Counted from the stretch's first letter, positions 1 through 10,518 are shown. The stretch: DNA of 64,000 bases from an uncultured Prochlorococcus sp. (GCA_902583265.1 CACHVD010000001.1:124001-188000); one strand, 5' to 3'. A program made the numbers and translations. Notes: a model not told the origin generated them from the sequence alone.

Positions 1-734
1 TAAAGATCTTTCAATTTGATCGGATTTGCCATACCACCAAAACCTTTTAATGATTCTCCCGCAGGCCTAATATCTTCCAAATCAATATAAACATCAATTT
101 CTCTTTCAAGACTCTCGTTACTTGATGCCTCAAGAAGATATTTATAGCTATCTACCCATCCTCTTCTGCTATCTCCAACTTTTATATGAAGATCTTTACC
201 CTTGATTTCTAGTGATGACTTTTCTTCTCTTTGATCTTTAGGAGTTATTCCAACTTCACTGACTGATTTAATGTTTATTCTGTTAATTACCGTAGGTAGA
301 TTATTTATAAAATGAGGCTCAATTATTGCACCTGTTCCACATCCCATCATTGCTAAGTCCATCATTAATGCGAAGGCTTCCCAATCAATTAAGTTTGTTG
401 AGGTACAGTTGTATGCTCCTGAGAAATTTTGGTTCTTATTAATCCAAGGGGTTCCGCCTATCCATAACCATCTTCCTGAAGGTTGAGCTTTTTGGTTACT
501 TTGCATCTCTCTCATTAGGATTAATTCTTCTTCAGAAAGTTTTCCTAATTCTTTTAATCCCGATAAATTCCTTTCGCCTACTTCGCTCCAGTTCTCCCTT
601 TTGCCAGATGAAGTTTTTCTACTATAAGATCTGAAAAAAACTGGGTAAGCAGCTGGCGCAGTCTTTGGAAAATCATCTTTTTTAAGATTATTGGAATTGC
701 TCTCTGAAGAAGCTTTATTTGGTGCAACAGTCAC
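1..734 (-). CDS. nrdJ: Adenosylcobalamin-dependent (class II) ribonucleotide reductase, N-terminal part
   Basis: Reduces ribonucleotides to deoxyribonucleotides with a B12-generated thiyl radical. The minus-strand frame opens with GTG at 734 and runs off the left edge, so about 244 N-terminal residues are visible. Recognisable motifs are NCTSTNLIDWEAF and GCGTGAIIEPHF around residues 108-140, typical of the monomeric class II enzyme of marine picocyanobacteria. I see no in-frame ATG near the start, so GTG is chosen. It is divergent from the methyltransferase at 870; the 135 bp between them is too short for a cobalamin riboswitch and shows no such fold to the eye. Family identification is from motif recognition. 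Confidence 0.88.
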   Translation of the reverse strand, partial: MTVAPNKASSESNSNNLKKDDFPKTAPAAYPVFFRSYSRKTSSGKRENWSEVGERNLSGLKELGKLSEEELILMREMQSNQKAQPSGRWLWIGGTPWINKNQNFSGAYNCTSTNLIDWEAFALMMDLAMMGCGTGAIIEPHFINNLPTVINRINIKSVSEVGITPKDQREEKSSLEIKGKDLHIKVGDSRRGWVDSYKYLLEASSNESLEREIDVYIDLEDIRPAGESLKGFGGMANPIKLKDL

Positions 735-869
735 GATAAAAAAAAACGTATGTAAATAACCCGTACTGGAAGAATAACTCTACCTGTGGCGTCTGCAACT
801 ATTCTTACCACTATTTAACGGTTTGTGTAGAATTATGTTTAATATGAAATCTTTGTTTCAAGAAAGGAT

Positions 870-1565
870 ATGGAAAGAGTCCCCGAACCTGAATTAATGA
901 AAGAAAAAGAGCAGGTCATTTCTTATGACGAAGCTGATTTTTCAGAAGGGGAAGTTAATCTAATTAATCAAATAAATCAATATCTTTTAAAAAAAAATAT
1001 TTCTTTAGGTGAAAAAGATTTAATAGTTGATTTAGGATGTGGCCCAGGAAATATTTCTGAGAAGTTAGCAATAAAATGGCCTAATACTGCAGTCGTAGGA
1101 ATAGATGGTTCTAAAGAGATGATTTTGAGAGCAGAATATAATAAGAGTATTTCTAATAATCAAAAAAAATTAAAAAATTTACGCTACATTTGTTCTGACA
1201 TCAAAGACATTAAATCAAATAATTTTTTATTTAAAAAAAGAATTAGTTTACTTGTAAGCAACAGTTTGATTCATCACATTACCAATCTTGAAGATTTCTT
1301 CAACACAATAAGAATTTTATCTAGTAATATTACCGTAAATTTTCACAAGGACTTAAAAAGGCCATTAGATGAAAAGTCTGCTTTAGAACTCAAAGCACAA
1401 TGTTCAACTAAATATAATGAGATTTTAACTAATGATTATTATGCCTCTTTAAGAGCTTCTTATACTTTCAAAGAGTTAAAAAATTTCATCTTAGAAAATG
1501 ATCTGTCCTCTTTAAATGTGTTTGAGGAAGGTGAAAATTATTTAATAGTCTATGGTAATGTTTAA
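870..1565 (+). CDS. Class I SAM-dependent methyltransferase
   Basis: A 231-residue soluble protein. The SAM-binding motif I, VDLGCGPGNISEKL, is at residues 48-61, an acidic motif II (VVGIDGS) follows at about 75-81, and SNSLIHHI near residue 130 fits motif IV/post-motif. The Rossmann methyltransferase fold is clear but the substrate cannot be read from sequence. The ATG is preceded by AAAGGAT, a usable Shine-Dalgarno. It lies 31 bp upstream of prfC on the same strand, so the two may be co-transcribed. The C-terminal half is Lys/Glu-rich and not diagnostic. Confidence 0.8.
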   Translation: MERVPEPELMKEKEQVISYDEADFSEGEVNLINQINQYLLKKNISLGEKDLIVDLGCGPGNISEKLAIKWPNTAVVGIDGSKEMILRAEYNKSISNNQKKLKNLRYICSDIKDIKSNNFLFKKRISLLVSNSLIHHITNLEDFFNTIRILSSNITVNFHKDLKRPLDEKSALELKAQCSTKYNEILTNDYYASLRASYTFKELKNFILENDLSSLNVFEEGENYLIVYGNV

Positions 1566-1596
1566 GAACTAAGTGAAAGGCCCTTATATTATATAA

Positions 1597-3234
1597 ATGA
1601 GCTTAGGTACTAAAATTCTAAATAATAAAGAAATACTGGATGCGGTAAATAAAAGAAGAAATTTTGCTATTATTTCTCATCCAGATGCTGGGAAAACGAC
1701 TCTTACCGAGAAGCTTCTTTTGTATGGAGGTGCCATTCAACAGGCAGGAGCAGTAAAAGCTAGGGGTAATCAGAGAAAAGCCACCTCAGACTGGATGGAA
1801 CTTGAGAAACAAAGAGGTATTTCTATTACATCAACTGTATTGCAATTTGAATATGAAAGATCTGTAATTAATCTATTAGATACACCAGGACACCAAGATT
1901 TCTCCGAAGATACTTATAGAACATTAGCTGCTGCTGATAATGCAGTTATGTTGGAAGATGCTGCTAAAGGACTAGAACCTCAAACTAGAAAATTGTTTGA
2001 AGTTTGCAAGATGCGAAAAATACCAATATTTACTTTCATAAATAAAATGGATAGACCAGGGAGAGAGCCATTTTCTTTACTTGATGAAATTGAATCAGAA
2101 CTTGGATTAAATACCCTACCTATAAACTGGCCAATTGGGAGTGGCGAGGAATTTAGAGGGGTTATTGATAGAATTTCGAGAGAGGTGATTTTATTTGATA
2201 AAGCAGTGAGAGGGAAACAATCGAATGAGAAAAGATTAAGTCTTGAAGATAAAGAGCTATCAAAATATGTAGAGAGAGATTTACTTGAAAACTCACTTGA
2301 AGAATTGGAGGTTCTTGATGAGGCAGGATCTAAATTTGAAAAAGAAAAAGTTTTTAATGGCTCTTTAACCCCAGTTTTCTTTGGATCTGCCATGACTAAT
2401 TTTGGCGTAAGGCCATTTTTAGATAGTTTTTTAAAAATGGCACAAAAACCAACTTCAAGAAATAGTAATAAAGGGGATATTGAACCTGCAAGCGATGAAT
2501 TTAGTGGGTTTGTTTTTAAGCTTCAGGCAAATATGGATCCAAAGCACAGAGATAGGGTTGCTTTTATAAGAGTTTGTAGTGGCAAATTTGAAAAGGATAT
2601 GTCAGTTAAACATTCCAGAACTGGGAAAACAATTAGATTATCAAGACCACAAAAAATATTTGGGCAAGATAGAGAAGTAGTTGATGATGCCTATCCTGGA
2701 GATGTTATTGGTTTAAATAATCCAGGGATGTTTTCTATTGGAGATACTCTTTATACGGGTGCTCATCTGGAATATGAGGGCATACCATCCTTTAGTCCTG
2801 AAATATTCAGCTGGTTAAGAAATCCAAATCCCTCAGCATTTAAAAACTTTAGAAAAGGTGTTAATGAACTTCGAGAAGAAGGAGCTGTTCAGATTCTTTA
2901 TGACTTTGATGAGAGTAAAAGAGACCCTATACTCGCAGCCGTTGGTCAATTGCAGCTGGAGGTAGTAACTCACAGATTAAAAAGTGAATATGGTGTAGAT
3001 GCAAATCTTGAAGCAATGCCATATCAATTGGCTAGATGGATTTCTGATGGATGGCCAGCCATTGAAAAACTAGGCAGAATATTCAACTGTAAAATAGTTA
3101 AAGATTGTTGGAATAGGCCAGTTATTCTTTTCAAAAATGAGTGGAATCTAAATCAGTTTGTTGAAGACAATAATCAATTAAACTTAAACAAAGTTGCGCC
3201 CGTTGTTAGTGGAGTCGAACCAATTGTTTTATAA
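1597..3234 (+). CDS. prfC: Peptide chain release factor 3 (RF3)
   Basis: A translational GTPase that recycles RF1/RF2 from the ribosome after termination. The full length of 545 aa is normal for RF3. G-domain motifs are [12 protein letters not shown] (G1, residues 28-39), the DTPGHQDF switch II motif (G3, near 94-101) and NKMDR (G4, near 148-152). The post-G-domain region carries the RF3-like segment [17 protein letters not shown] near residue 450. It follows the methyltransferase with no obvious terminator between them. There is nothing unusual about the gene. Confidence 0.97.
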   Translation: MSLGTKILNNKEILDAVNKRRNFAIISHPDAGKTTLTEKLLLYGGAIQQAGAVKARGNQRKATSDWMELEKQRGISITSTVLQFEYERSVINLLDTPGHQDFSEDTYRTLAAADNAVMLEDAAKGLEPQTRKLFEVCKMRKIPIFTFINKMDRPGREPFSLLDEIESELGLNTLPINWPIGSGEEFRGVIDRISREVILFDKAVRGKQSNEKRLSLEDKELSKYVERDLLENSLEELEVLDEAGSKFEKEKVFNGSLTPVFFGSAMTNFGVRPFLDSFLKMAQKPTSRNSNKGDIEPASDEFSGFVFKLQANMDPKHRDRVAFIRVCSGKFEKDMSVKHSRTGKTIRLSRPQKIFGQDREVVDDAYPGDVIGLNNPGMFSIGDTLYTGAHLEYEGIPSFSPEIFSWLRNPNPSAFKNFRKGVNELREEGAVQILYDFDESKRDPILAAVGQLQLEVVTHRLKSEYGVDANLEAMPYQLARWISDGWPAIEKLGRIFNCKIVKDCWNRPVILFKNEWNLNQFVEDNNQLNLNKVAPVVSGVEPIVL

Positions 3235-3285
3235 AGTCTTAATGGATTATAAAATTAGTTAATCTGTTAGTATTGGTAAAAAATT

Positions 3286-3960
3286 TTGGATTCAAACAGT
3301 AATAAAAATAATAACGAAAAATCACCTTATGAAATTTTAGGTGTAAAAGAAGGTGCTGCTTTTGAGGATATTCAGAAGGCTAGAGACATTAAAGTTAAGG
3401 AGGCTGGTGAAGACTTAATTTTAAAAGCGAAAATAGAATCTTCCTTTGATCAATTACTCATGGGTAGTTTGAAAGCCAGGCAATCAGGAAATGTAAGCTA
3501 TGAAGCTGTGAGTGCCTCAAAAAAAGAAAAACAAATTAATCAATTTGCCAATAATAACTTCCCACTTCTTTCTAAGATAAAAAATTTAAATAATAACTCT
3601 AACAATTCAAGTCAGTATAGTCTGCCAAAAATAACTACCCCCTCATTTGATAATCTTTCAATAAAAATATCTGTTGGGTTATTATTTTTAATTTTGTTAT
3701 TTATAAGTCCAGACTCTAATAATAGACTTTTACTCTCTATCTCAACATTAATACTTACCTATACTCAAATTAAATCAGGGAAAAGATTTATAGGTTCTCT
3801 CGGTTGGAGTGTTACCTTTCTCTCGATAGGATTAATATTTGGTGGATTGATTGAAAATAATTCTTTCGTTCAGGAAGTATCAAACAACTCTTTATCAATA
3901 CAAAAAATTCAAAGTATTCCGGCCATGGTTATTTTATGGCTAGGCGTAATTTTTTTATGA
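3286..3960 (+). CDS. CPP1-like (J-like) membrane protein
   Basis: A 224-residue protein whose N-terminal 75 residues ([22 protein letters not shown]) form a J-domain-like helix bundle without the HPD tripeptide. The C-terminal 100 residues contain three or four hydrophobic segments. This matches the cyanobacterial and plastid CPP1/DUF3353 family, implicated in stabilising the chlorophyll-synthesis enzyme POR; that role is transferred from the family, not shown here. The frame opens with TTG at 3286 and no upstream ATG is available. It converges on hslO with a 6 bp overlap of the 3' ends. Confidence 0.75.
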   Translation: MDSNSNKNNNEKSPYEILGVKEGAAFEDIQKARDIKVKEAGEDLILKAKIESSFDQLLMGSLKARQSGNVSYEAVSASKKEKQINQFANNNFPLLSKIKNLNNNSNNSSQYSLPKITTPSFDNLSIKISVGLLFLILLFISPDSNNRLLLSISTLILTYTQIKSGKRFIGSLGWSVTFLSIGLIFGGLIENNSFVQEVSNNSLSIQKIQSIPAMVILWLGVIFL

Positions 3961-4863
3961 TTGATTTTCTATCATAGATTTAATTTCTTCATAATTTATA
4001 AGATATTTATTTTTACAAAATTCACAAACCAACTCTGCTTTGCCATCTTTCTTGAGGATGTCCTCCAACTCGCTCTTATCAAGCATTTTCATAGCATTTA
4101 AACTTCTTTGTTTGGAACACTTGCATTTAAAACTTACTTCTTGAGAACGAGCTTTTTCAGAGATTGATTTATCGTCAATATCGGGAAATATATTTCTAAT
4201 TAACTCAAGAAGATTATCTTTTGACTTAAATAGATCTTCGCTGAAAGAATTAATTTCTTTGCATCTTTCTTCAAGTAGTGAGACTAGCAGAGGGTCAGTA
4301 TCTTTTTTAGGTAAAACTTGAGCTAATAAGCCACCACTACAAATAACACTTTTATTTTGAATTTTTTCTCCAATAAATACAGCAGAAGGAGTTTGCTCTG
4401 AGTGAAATAAATATGAAGCTAAGTCTTCAGCAATATTCCCATTTACTAATTCAACAGTGCTTGTAAAGGGTTCTCCAAATCCACTATCTCTAATTACATT
4501 TAAATATCCTGTACCTAATGCTTTTGTGAAATCAAAAGAATATTTATTATTATCTATTTTGACTAGGTCCAATTCTAAATTAGGATTCCCTACATACCCC
4601 CTAACGTTCCCGTCTCTACCTGCATCAACTAGTAATCCCTTTAAAGGTCCGTCAGATCTAACTCTTAAAGTGACTCTCCCATGCATTATTTTCATCGAGC
4701 TTGCTAAAAGCAGTGAAGCACTAAATGCTCTGCCTAAGATACAGGTGGTTAAGTAAGAAAGGCCGTGTCTTTTTTTTGCTTCTAAAGAAGATTCTGTTGT
4801 TAAGACCGCAACTAATCTTATTCCTCCATTGGCTGCAGTAGCCCGAACTATCCTATCCTGCAT
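3955..4863 (-). CDS. hslO: Redox-regulated chaperone Hsp33
   Basis: Holdase chaperone switched on by oxidative disulfide formation. At 302 aa it has the usual length. The C-terminal zinc-binding redox switch is complete: CKC at about residues 247-249 and CEFC near 280-283. The N-terminal body ([18 protein letters not shown]) is typical of the family. Its 5' end overlaps the upstream ABC ATPase gene by 11 bp, indicating translational coupling in a two-gene operon. Confidence 0.95.
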   Translation of the reverse strand: MQDRIVRATAANGGIRLVAVLTTESSLEAKKRHGLSYLTTCILGRAFSASLLLASSMKIMHGRVTLRVRSDGPLKGLLVDAGRDGNVRGYVGNPNLELDLVKIDNNKYSFDFTKALGTGYLNVIRDSGFGEPFTSTVELVNGNIAEDLASYLFHSEQTPSAVFIGEKIQNKSVICSGGLLAQVLPKKDTDPLLVSLLEERCKEINSFSEDLFKSKDNLLELIRNIFPDIDDKSISEKARSQEVSFKCKCSKQRSLNAMKMLDKSELEDILKKDGKAELVCEFCKNKYLINYEEIKSMIENQS

Positions 4864-5500
4864 GATTTTCTTTCATAAAATTTTTGACTTTCCCTTTTTC
4901 CAAGAATAATATCCTAGAAGGAATTCCCTCAAATAAGGCAGGTTCATGAGTAACAATAATAATTGTATTTTTATTTTTTAAATCAAGAATTAAATTCTTC
5001 ACGTCATTTCTCATTGAATAGTCTAATCCAGCAGTTGGTTCATCAAGTAAAAGAATTGAGGGGTTTCTAAGTAGTTGAACTGCAACAGCTAACCGCCTTT
5101 GTTGTCCGCCACTTAGCTCTTCTGGTGGTTGAGTCAGATTAATTTTTTTCAAACCAACTTTATTTAAAACTATTTCTATATTTTTTTCTCTTAAAGATTT
5201 ATGGCCTATTTTTAATTCTTTACCAATGGTTGTACCTATAAAGTATCTTTCAGGAAATTGGAATACTAATCCACAAAACCATCTTCTTTGTCTAGAAGAC
5301 AAAATTTTATTCTTCCAAGTAATTTTTCCCTTTTGCGGATTTGTTAATCCGCTTATTATTTCGAGAAGTGTTGTTTTCCCAGAGCCACTACTGCCGCAAA
5401 TTAAAATGATTTCATTTTCATGAACTTTTAAATTTAAATTTTCTATAATTTTTCTTTCACCAGTTTGGGGTTGATAAGATATGTCTTTTAAATCAAGCAT
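4853..5500 (-). CDS. ABC transporter ATP-binding protein (EcfA/CbiO-like)
   Basis: A 215-residue nucleotide-binding subunit. Visible motifs are Walker [11 protein letters not shown] (residues 36-45), signature [12 protein letters not shown] (near 129-140), Walker [13 protein letters not shown] (near 150-161) and the H-loop IVTHE (near 183-187). The QQ signature and overall size resemble energy-coupling-factor ATPases. No permease gene is adjacent, so the substrate is unknown. It is the first gene of an operon with hslO. Confidence 0.85.
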   Translation of the reverse strand: MLDLKDISYQPQTGERKIIENLNLKVHENEIILICGSSGSGKTTLLEIISGLTNPQKGKITWKNKILSSRQRRWFCGLVFQFPERYFIGTTIGKELKIGHKSLREKNIEIVLNKVGLKKINLTQPPEELSGGQQRRLAVAVQLLRNPSILLLDEPTAGLDYSMRNDVKNLILDLKNKNTIIIVTHEPALFEGIPSRILFLEKGKVKNFMKENHAG

Positions 5501-5583
5501 TATTAATTAAGTTATAGGTATGAATTTGAATCTAGTAATAACTTACTTATAATAGCTTTAGATCTAAAAAGATATTAGTCAAT

Positions 5584-6027
5584 ATGAATATTATTTTTAG
5601 GGAAGTTGATCCTTTTAATTGTTGGATATGGATCAGGTTTTCAGAATCACCAACTCAAGACGAAAAAAATTATTTAGATGGTGTTTTTGATAGTTGGTAC
5701 GTTTTAGGAAGGTTAGGTGGATTTAATTCTGAAAATTTGCAAACTCATGAAGAGGGTTCCGATCTAAGTTGGATGTCCTATGATAATGACCAAAAAAATG
5801 CATCTCTTCCAGCCTTAATGCATAATTTAGGAATTATGGAATATCAAAATCTTTGGGGAAGATGTTGGGTTGATTTTGGAACTTCAGACTCCATTTCAAT
5901 AGATATTTTAATTAATTCTTTGAATGAGATATCAAATAATTATGTAAAAATTGAAGAGTTAATTATTGGGGGTGAAAATAATGATTGGTCAGTTGAAGAA
6001 CATGAAGATTTAGTTTTCAAAGATTAA
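5584..6027 (+). CDS. DUF3531 family protein
   Basis: A 147-residue acidic soluble protein conserved in cyanobacteria and plastids, of unknown function. Diagnostic residues include FNCWIWIRF near the N-terminus and SWYVLGRLGGFNSENLQ around 38-54. No catalytic motif or membrane segment is evident. It is followed after only 9 bp by rsmE on the same strand, so the two are probably co-transcribed. Confidence 0.8.
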   Translation: MNIIFREVDPFNCWIWIRFSESPTQDEKNYLDGVFDSWYVLGRLGGFNSENLQTHEEGSDLSWMSYDNDQKNASLPALMHNLGIMEYQNLWGRCWVDFGTSDSISIDILINSLNEISNNYVKIEELIIGGENNDWSVEEHEDLVFKD

Positions 6028-6036
6028 GTGTTTTAG

Positions 6037-6810
6037 ATGGAAAACTTTACAAGATTAATTATTTCCCATGAAAGAATTGAAAATATTAAGAACAATAATT
6101 TAGAACTTTCTAAAGAAGAGGCTCATTATTTAAATAAAGTAATGAGGATAAAAAATGGTAAAAAAATATTTATAGCTAACGGAGAGGGTTCATTATGGAA
6201 AGCTATAAAAGTTAAAAATGATTGCTTAGAAATAATTAAATCAAAAAAACCTTACTTATTTCAAGAACAAGAAATTCACTTATTAGGAATAGCTGTTGTT
6301 ATACCAAAAAGTGGTTTTGAGGATATTTTAAAAATGTGTACTGAAATAGGAATTGATTATATACAGCCATTATTTTCAGAAAGACAGGTAAACAAAAATT
6401 TAAATTTTTCTAGAAAACTTTTGAGATGGAATTTAATTATCAATGAAGCTGTTGAACAAAGTGAGAGATTATGGAAACCATCTATTTTAAATGGAATGGA
6501 TATTATTAAATGGCTAAAAAGTAGAGATAATCAAGAAAGAGTTTCAATTTCTATAACTAGAGAAGAAACACTATATGACTTAAATCAATGGTTAAGAAAA
6601 CAACAAGAATCTGGAAATAAAAAAGGAGGTATATTTTGGAATGTAATTGGTCCTGAAGGAGGTTGGTCCGTTAAAGAAATTGATTTTTTTAAAAAAAATA
6701 ATATTACCTTTGTTAAGCTTTCCGACACTATCTTGAGAACTTCAACGGCTAGTATTAACGCATCATCAATTCTAAATCAGTGGAGAATTGATTTGAAATT
6801 AAAGAATTAG
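6037..6810 (+). CDS. rsmE: 16S rRNA (uracil-1498-N3)-methyltransferase
   Basis: SPOUT-class enzyme methylating U1498 in the 30S decoding region. At 257 aa it has the family length. The C-terminal trefoil-knot signature NVIGPEGGWSVKE (about residues 204-216) and LRTSTASINASS near 235-246 bind SAM. The N-terminal PUA-like part has the expected HYLNKVMRIKNG. It sits in a tight run with DUF3531 upstream (9 bp) and the DUF92 gene downstream (6 bp). Confidence 0.92.
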   Translation: MENFTRLIISHERIENIKNNNLELSKEEAHYLNKVMRIKNGKKIFIANGEGSLWKAIKVKNDCLEIIKSKKPYLFQEQEIHLLGIAVVIPKSGFEDILKMCTEIGIDYIQPLFSERQVNKNLNFSRKLLRWNLIINEAVEQSERLWKPSILNGMDIIKWLKSRDNQERVSISITREETLYDLNQWLRKQQESGNKKGGIFWNVIGPEGGWSVKEIDFFKKNNITFVKLSDTILRTSTASINASSILNQWRIDLKLKN

Positions 6811-6816
6811 ATAAAT

Positions 6817-7560
6817 ATGGATTTAATTAGAAATCAATTTTTTATAGGTTTTTGCATTAATTTTATTTTGATTTATATATTTTGCAGGATTCCTTTGATG
6901 ACGAAAAGTGGTTGGGTAAGTGCAGGCATCTTAGGCACAATTTTGTGGGGATGTTTGTCTTGGCAGGGATGGATGTCAGTTGTAATTTATTTATTATTTG
7001 GATCCCTCGTTACCAAAATAGGTTTTAAATTTAAAAAAGCACGAGGAATTGCTGAAAAAAGAGGTGGGAGGAGAAGTCCTGAGAATGTATGGGGCTCAGC
7101 AGCTACAGGATTATTTCTTGCCATTATGACCAAATTTAATGCTGCTAATGTAGTGATCTTTAAAGTAGGTTTTGCTGCAAGTTTTGCTGCAAAGTTGGCG
7201 GATACTTTTGGTAGCGAAATTGGAAAAAGATTTGGTAAAGACACATACTTAATTACTTCACTTAAAAAGGTGGATAGGGGAACTGAGGGAGGAATAAGTA
7301 TAGAAGGAACATTAGCTAGTGTTTTGGGATCAATATTTATGGCTTTTATAATGCTTCGTCTATCAATTATTTCTACAAAATATCATTTTATAATTGTTGT
7401 AGTTTCTGGATTCTTGGCAACACTTTCCGAAAGTATTATTGGTGCTAAATTTCAAAACAAATATAAATTAAGTAATGAATTGGTAAATGCTATTCAGACA
7501 AGTATTGCTTCTGTTTTTGCTATCTTTGCTCTTATTTTATATTCATATTTTTTAAATTAA
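6817..7560 (+). CDS. DUF92 family membrane protein (VTE6/phytyl-phosphate kinase-like)
   Basis: An integral membrane protein of 247 aa with about six hydrophobic segments and the family motif RGGRRSPENVWGSAATG (residues 80-96), plus LADTFGSEIGKRFGK near 126-140. In plants and Synechocystis, DUF92 members (VTE6) phosphorylate phytyl phosphate in tocopherol and chlorophyll phytol salvage. That activity is inferred from the family. The start lies 6 bp after rsmE, so it is probably translated from the same mRNA. Confidence 0.78.
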   Translation: MDLIRNQFFIGFCINFILIYIFCRIPLMTKSGWVSAGILGTILWGCLSWQGWMSVVIYLLFGSLVTKIGFKFKKARGIAEKRGGRRSPENVWGSAATGLFLAIMTKFNAANVVIFKVGFAASFAAKLADTFGSEIGKRFGKDTYLITSLKKVDRGTEGGISIEGTLASVLGSIFMAFIMLRLSIISTKYHFIIVVVSGFLATLSESIIGAKFQNKYKLSNELVNAIQTSIASVFAIFALILYSYFLN

Positions 7561-7576
7561 TAATATTTGGAAAGAC

Positions 7577-8221
7577 CTAAGATCCCTTCCATTTTGTAAG
7601 AATCTCCCAGCTTTTAAGTCTTTGGAAAAGCCAGAAATGACCTTCGGAATTTAGATGAATTCCATCATGCGTAATCCAATTTTTACTCCTTTTATCAGAG
7701 TACATTTCTCTAAAAGTAGGAAGAAATGGGACATTCTGATGGAGGCATACTTCCTCCATTCTCCTTTCATAAGAATTACAAAAATCATTTGAGTACCATA
7801 GACATCCTGCGAACGGCATTTTGCTTTCATCAACTGGTGTCAAACCAATAACAAATACATTTGTTTGAGAGTTCATTTCATTAATTAGCCTCTCTAATCC
7901 ATATTCAAATCCATCTATATCTAATTGATGTCTTCCATTTATCTGACCAATTGCTGCAGTGTCGTTAAGACCTACATTTAGTAGGATTGCTTTAGGTTTA
8001 TTTCTTCTCGTTTCTCCTCTAGATGACCATTCTTTTTCCCATCTAGATGAAACTTTTTCTATCCCATCTCCCCTAACGCCAAGTTGATAAATAACTGGCC
8101 CATTTTGGTTATTACCCCAATCTTTTCTAAGCCTCTCACACCATCCACCACCCTCATTATCTCCCCATCCATAAACTGAGCTATCTCCAATTACAACAAG
8201 CTGTTTTGGTAAACTAATCAC
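7577..8221 (-). CDS. SGNH/GDSL-family hydrolase
   Basis: A 214-residue esterase or lipase-like enzyme. The four SGNH blocks are visible: VVIGDSSVYGWGD (nucleophile Ser, residues 10-22), a GVRGDG block with the oxyanion Gly near 49-54, NVGLNDT (Asn near residue 83), and the DGIHLNSEGH dyad Asp/His near 186-195. There is no signal peptide, so it is probably cytoplasmic. The substrate is unknown. The gene is convergent with the DUF92 gene. Confidence 0.88.
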   Translation of the reverse strand: MISLPKQLVVIGDSSVYGWGDNEGGGWCERLRKDWGNNQNGPVIYQLGVRGDGIEKVSSRWEKEWSSRGETRRNKPKAILLNVGLNDTAAIGQINGRHQLDIDGFEYGLERLINEMNSQTNVFVIGLTPVDESKMPFAGCLWYSNDFCNSYERRMEEVCLHQNVPFLPTFREMYSDKRSKNWITHDGIHLNSEGHFWLFQRLKSWEILTKWKGS

Positions 8222-8270
8222 TATAACCGGAAAAAAATAATTACTTGATTTAACAAATTATTCTTACAAA

Positions 8271-9773
8271 TCAAGTTAAACTATTTTTGATTTTACCATT
8301 TATTAATTCTCCAACAATTGCGATGGAGCTATAAGCTATCAAAACTATGGTGACTTCTTGCCATGCGAAGGAACTTAGTGATTCTTGCAATTGCCAACCT
8401 AGACCAACACTTCCAATAATCCCAACAATTGCAGTTTCTCTAATAATGATGTCAGATCTATAAGCGCAATATGCTAAGTAACTTTTTGCTTGTTCAGAAA
8501 ATAAACCTAAAAGCCAACTAGTCTTTTTTGAGATTCCTAGAGATTTCATTGCAATATAATTTCTCTTGTCTTGGCTATCTAGATTGGAAAACAGTAATTT
8601 GCTAGTAATACCAGCGTTATGGAGACCTAATGTTAAAGCTGCTAAAGATAAAGAAGGATTATTAAAAGTTAATAGAGTTAGAAGTATTACAGGTGTAGGT
8701 ATTAAACGTAATAAAAATGCAAAAATTTTTATAAAAATTTTAGAACTATTGTTGTTAAAAATTCCTATTACTAATGGAGGTAAACTAATTGCGATTCCTG
8801 TTGATAAAAGACTTAAAATTATTGTTTCTAATATAAGTTTTAAGAAATCAAATAATCCTAAATCTGAGCTTGATTTAAAAAGAGAACTAACGGAATTAAA
8901 ATTTTCAAAATTATTATTAAAAATAAAATAAAGAAAATATGAAAAAGAAAATAAAATTGTTGTAAAAAAAACTGCAATAAAAAAAATAGATAGGATTTTA
9001 TTTGTAGTATTAAATTTTATTTTTTTGAGTATTAATCCACAAAGAATTTTTAAAATTGCTAAGGACCATAAATAAGTCCATAACTCTCTAAAATTCAAAG
9101 TTTGGAAAGATAAAAAAATACTGGTACCTATGCCTCCAATCCCAAAAAGTCCTAAAATCACAGTACTTCTTATTGAACACTCTAATCGATATAAACCAAA
9201 GTTTTTAAATGTATTTATTATTGGATTCCATATTAAAGTTAGTAAAGAAGAAAATTTAGGTGCATTTATTTGATTTATAGATTCAAAACTTTTGTAGTCA
9301 ATAGTTTCTAATTGTTCAGCAAAAACTTTTGAATTTACAGCAATATAAGGTAAGCATATAGCTATTATTCCTATCGAAAAATTTATTCCATATATTTGCA
9401 TTAATATTATTCCCCAAACCAATTCGTGTATAGATCTAATTATTGTTAGAAAAAACCTTATTATGCGGTAGAAAAAATTTGGAATATTAAAGATTTTATA
9501 AAAAATATTTGAGGAAATTATTCCAAAAATTGCTCCAAAAATAATACTTACTAACCAACTAAAAAAACCAATTAAGATTGTTTCATTTAATCGCTTAATT
9601 ACGGTAATAATAATTTCATTATCGATCTTGGGATTAAATGCAGAAATTAAGAATTCTTGGAATAATTTAAATCCTCCAAAATGAATATTGTTTATTAATT
9701 GATACCCTAGAGGTATGCATACCAAAATTGGAAGAAAAGATAATGAGGTATAGTTTAATTTTAATTTGTTCAA
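8271..9773 (-). CDS. phnE: Phosphonate/phosphite-type ABC permease, two PhnE units fused
   Basis: A 500-residue inner-membrane protein made of two consecutive PhnE-like permease modules. Each ends in an EAA-type loop: VILGLFGIGGIGTS near 205-218 and IIRETAIVGIIGSVGLG near 440-456. PhnE is normally about 270 aa, so this is a head-to-tail fusion or internal duplication providing both permease halves in one chain. It follows phnC by 4 bp. With PhnD and PhnC it would import phosphonate or phosphite; the ligand is not decidable from sequence. The coding sequence is very AT-rich with long T/A runs. Confidence 0.85.
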   Translation of the reverse strand: MNKLKLNYTSLSFLPILVCIPLGYQLINNIHFGGFKLFQEFLISAFNPKIDNEIIITVIKRLNETILIGFFSWLVSIIFGAIFGIISSNIFYKIFNIPNFFYRIIRFFLTIIRSIHELVWGIILMQIYGINFSIGIIAICLPYIAVNSKVFAEQLETIDYKSFESINQINAPKFSSLLTLIWNPIINTFKNFGLYRLECSIRSTVILGLFGIGGIGTSIFLSFQTLNFRELWTYLWSLAILKILCGLILKKIKFNTTNKILSIFFIAVFFTTILFSFSYFLYFIFNNNFENFNSVSSLFKSSSDLGLFDFLKLILETIILSLLSTGIAISLPPLVIGIFNNNSSKIFIKIFAFLLRLIPTPVILLTLLTFNNPSLSLAALTLGLHNAGITSKLLFSNLDSQDKRNYIAMKSLGISKKTSWLLGLFSEQAKSYLAYCAYRSDIIIRETAIVGIIGSVGLGWQLQESLSSFAWQEVTIVLIAYSSIAIVGELINGKIKNSLT

Positions 9774-9777
9774 CTAA

Positions 9778-10518
9778 TTAATATATTTTCTCTAAATGAA
9801 TCTTCTTTAAGTTATTTCTTTTGATATTGAAAAAAATTTTACCATCCCTTATTCCAATAACTTTATCGAAATCGTTCAGCAAATCTAATCTATGTAATGC
9901 AACTAATGCCGTCTTTGGGGATTTTTTTGTATTATTTTTATCTACATTTTCTAGCAGAAGGTTTTTAATTGTTGTTATCAATTTAGGATCTAGATTATTA
10001 AAAGGCTCATCTGCAAGTAATATATTTGATTCTTGAATTAATGATCTAGCTATAGCCACCCTTTGTTTTTGCCCCCCAGATAGTTTTCTTATTTTTTTGT
10101 CGTAAATAGAGTTATGAAGTCTACATAATTTCATATATTTATGCGCCTTCTTAAAAGAACTTATATTTAGTAAATTTTTAAAAGCGAAATAAAAATTGTT
10201 TTCCGCTAGTAGTCCACAATTAACATTTTGTTCTGCAGAGAGATCTTCTATTAATCTTAAATCTTGCCATATAGTTGTTATTTTACTTTTCTGCTTTCTA
10301 TCTAATTCCTCGAAACTTTCATTGAATATTTTAACCTCACCTTGAGTTGGCTTTATAGTGCCATTAAGAATTGATATAAGTGTAGTTTTTCCTGAACCGC
10401 TTTTACCTAAAAGTGCAATTTTTTCCCCAGAATTTATTTTTAAATTTATTTTATTTAGGATCAGATCATTTTTGTATTTATAAGATATATTATCTAATTC
10501 TAAGACAGTATTATTCAT
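9778..10518 (-). CDS. phnC: Phosphonate/phosphite ABC transporter ATPase
   Basis: ATPase of 246 aa: Walker [11 protein letters not shown] (38-47), PhnC-like IWQDLRLIEDLSAEQNV near 84-100, signature LSGGQKQRVAIARSL near 145-159, and Walker B ILLADEPFNNLDP near 165-177. The gene overlaps the 3' end of phnD by 4 bp (ATGA type) and is followed after 4 bp by the fused phnE. It energises the first phosphonate/phosphite uptake system of this window. Confidence 0.88.
   Translation of the reverse strand: MNNTVLELDNISYKYKNDLILNKINLKINSGEKIALLGKSGSGKTTLISILNGTIKPTQGEVKIFNESFEELDRKQKSKITTIWQDLRLIEDLSAEQNVNCGLLAENNFYFAFKNLLNISSFKKAHKYMKLCRLHNSIYDKKIRKLSGGQKQRVAIARSLIQESNILLADEPFNNLDPKLITTIKNLLLENVDKNNTKKSPKTALVALHRLDLLNDFDKVIGIRDGKIFFNIKRNNLKKIHLEKIY

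Noticed and set aside
735-869. Possible cobalamin riboswitch upstream of nrdJ
   Set aside because: Only 135 bp of divergent intergenic DNA and no B12-box-like word visible.
1980-2393. 137-codon minus-strand frame
   Set aside because: Antisense shadow of prfC; Ser/Leu-rich composition typical of reverse-frame artefacts.
8566-8931. 121-codon plus-strand frame
   Set aside because: Antisense to the fused phnE; no independent support.
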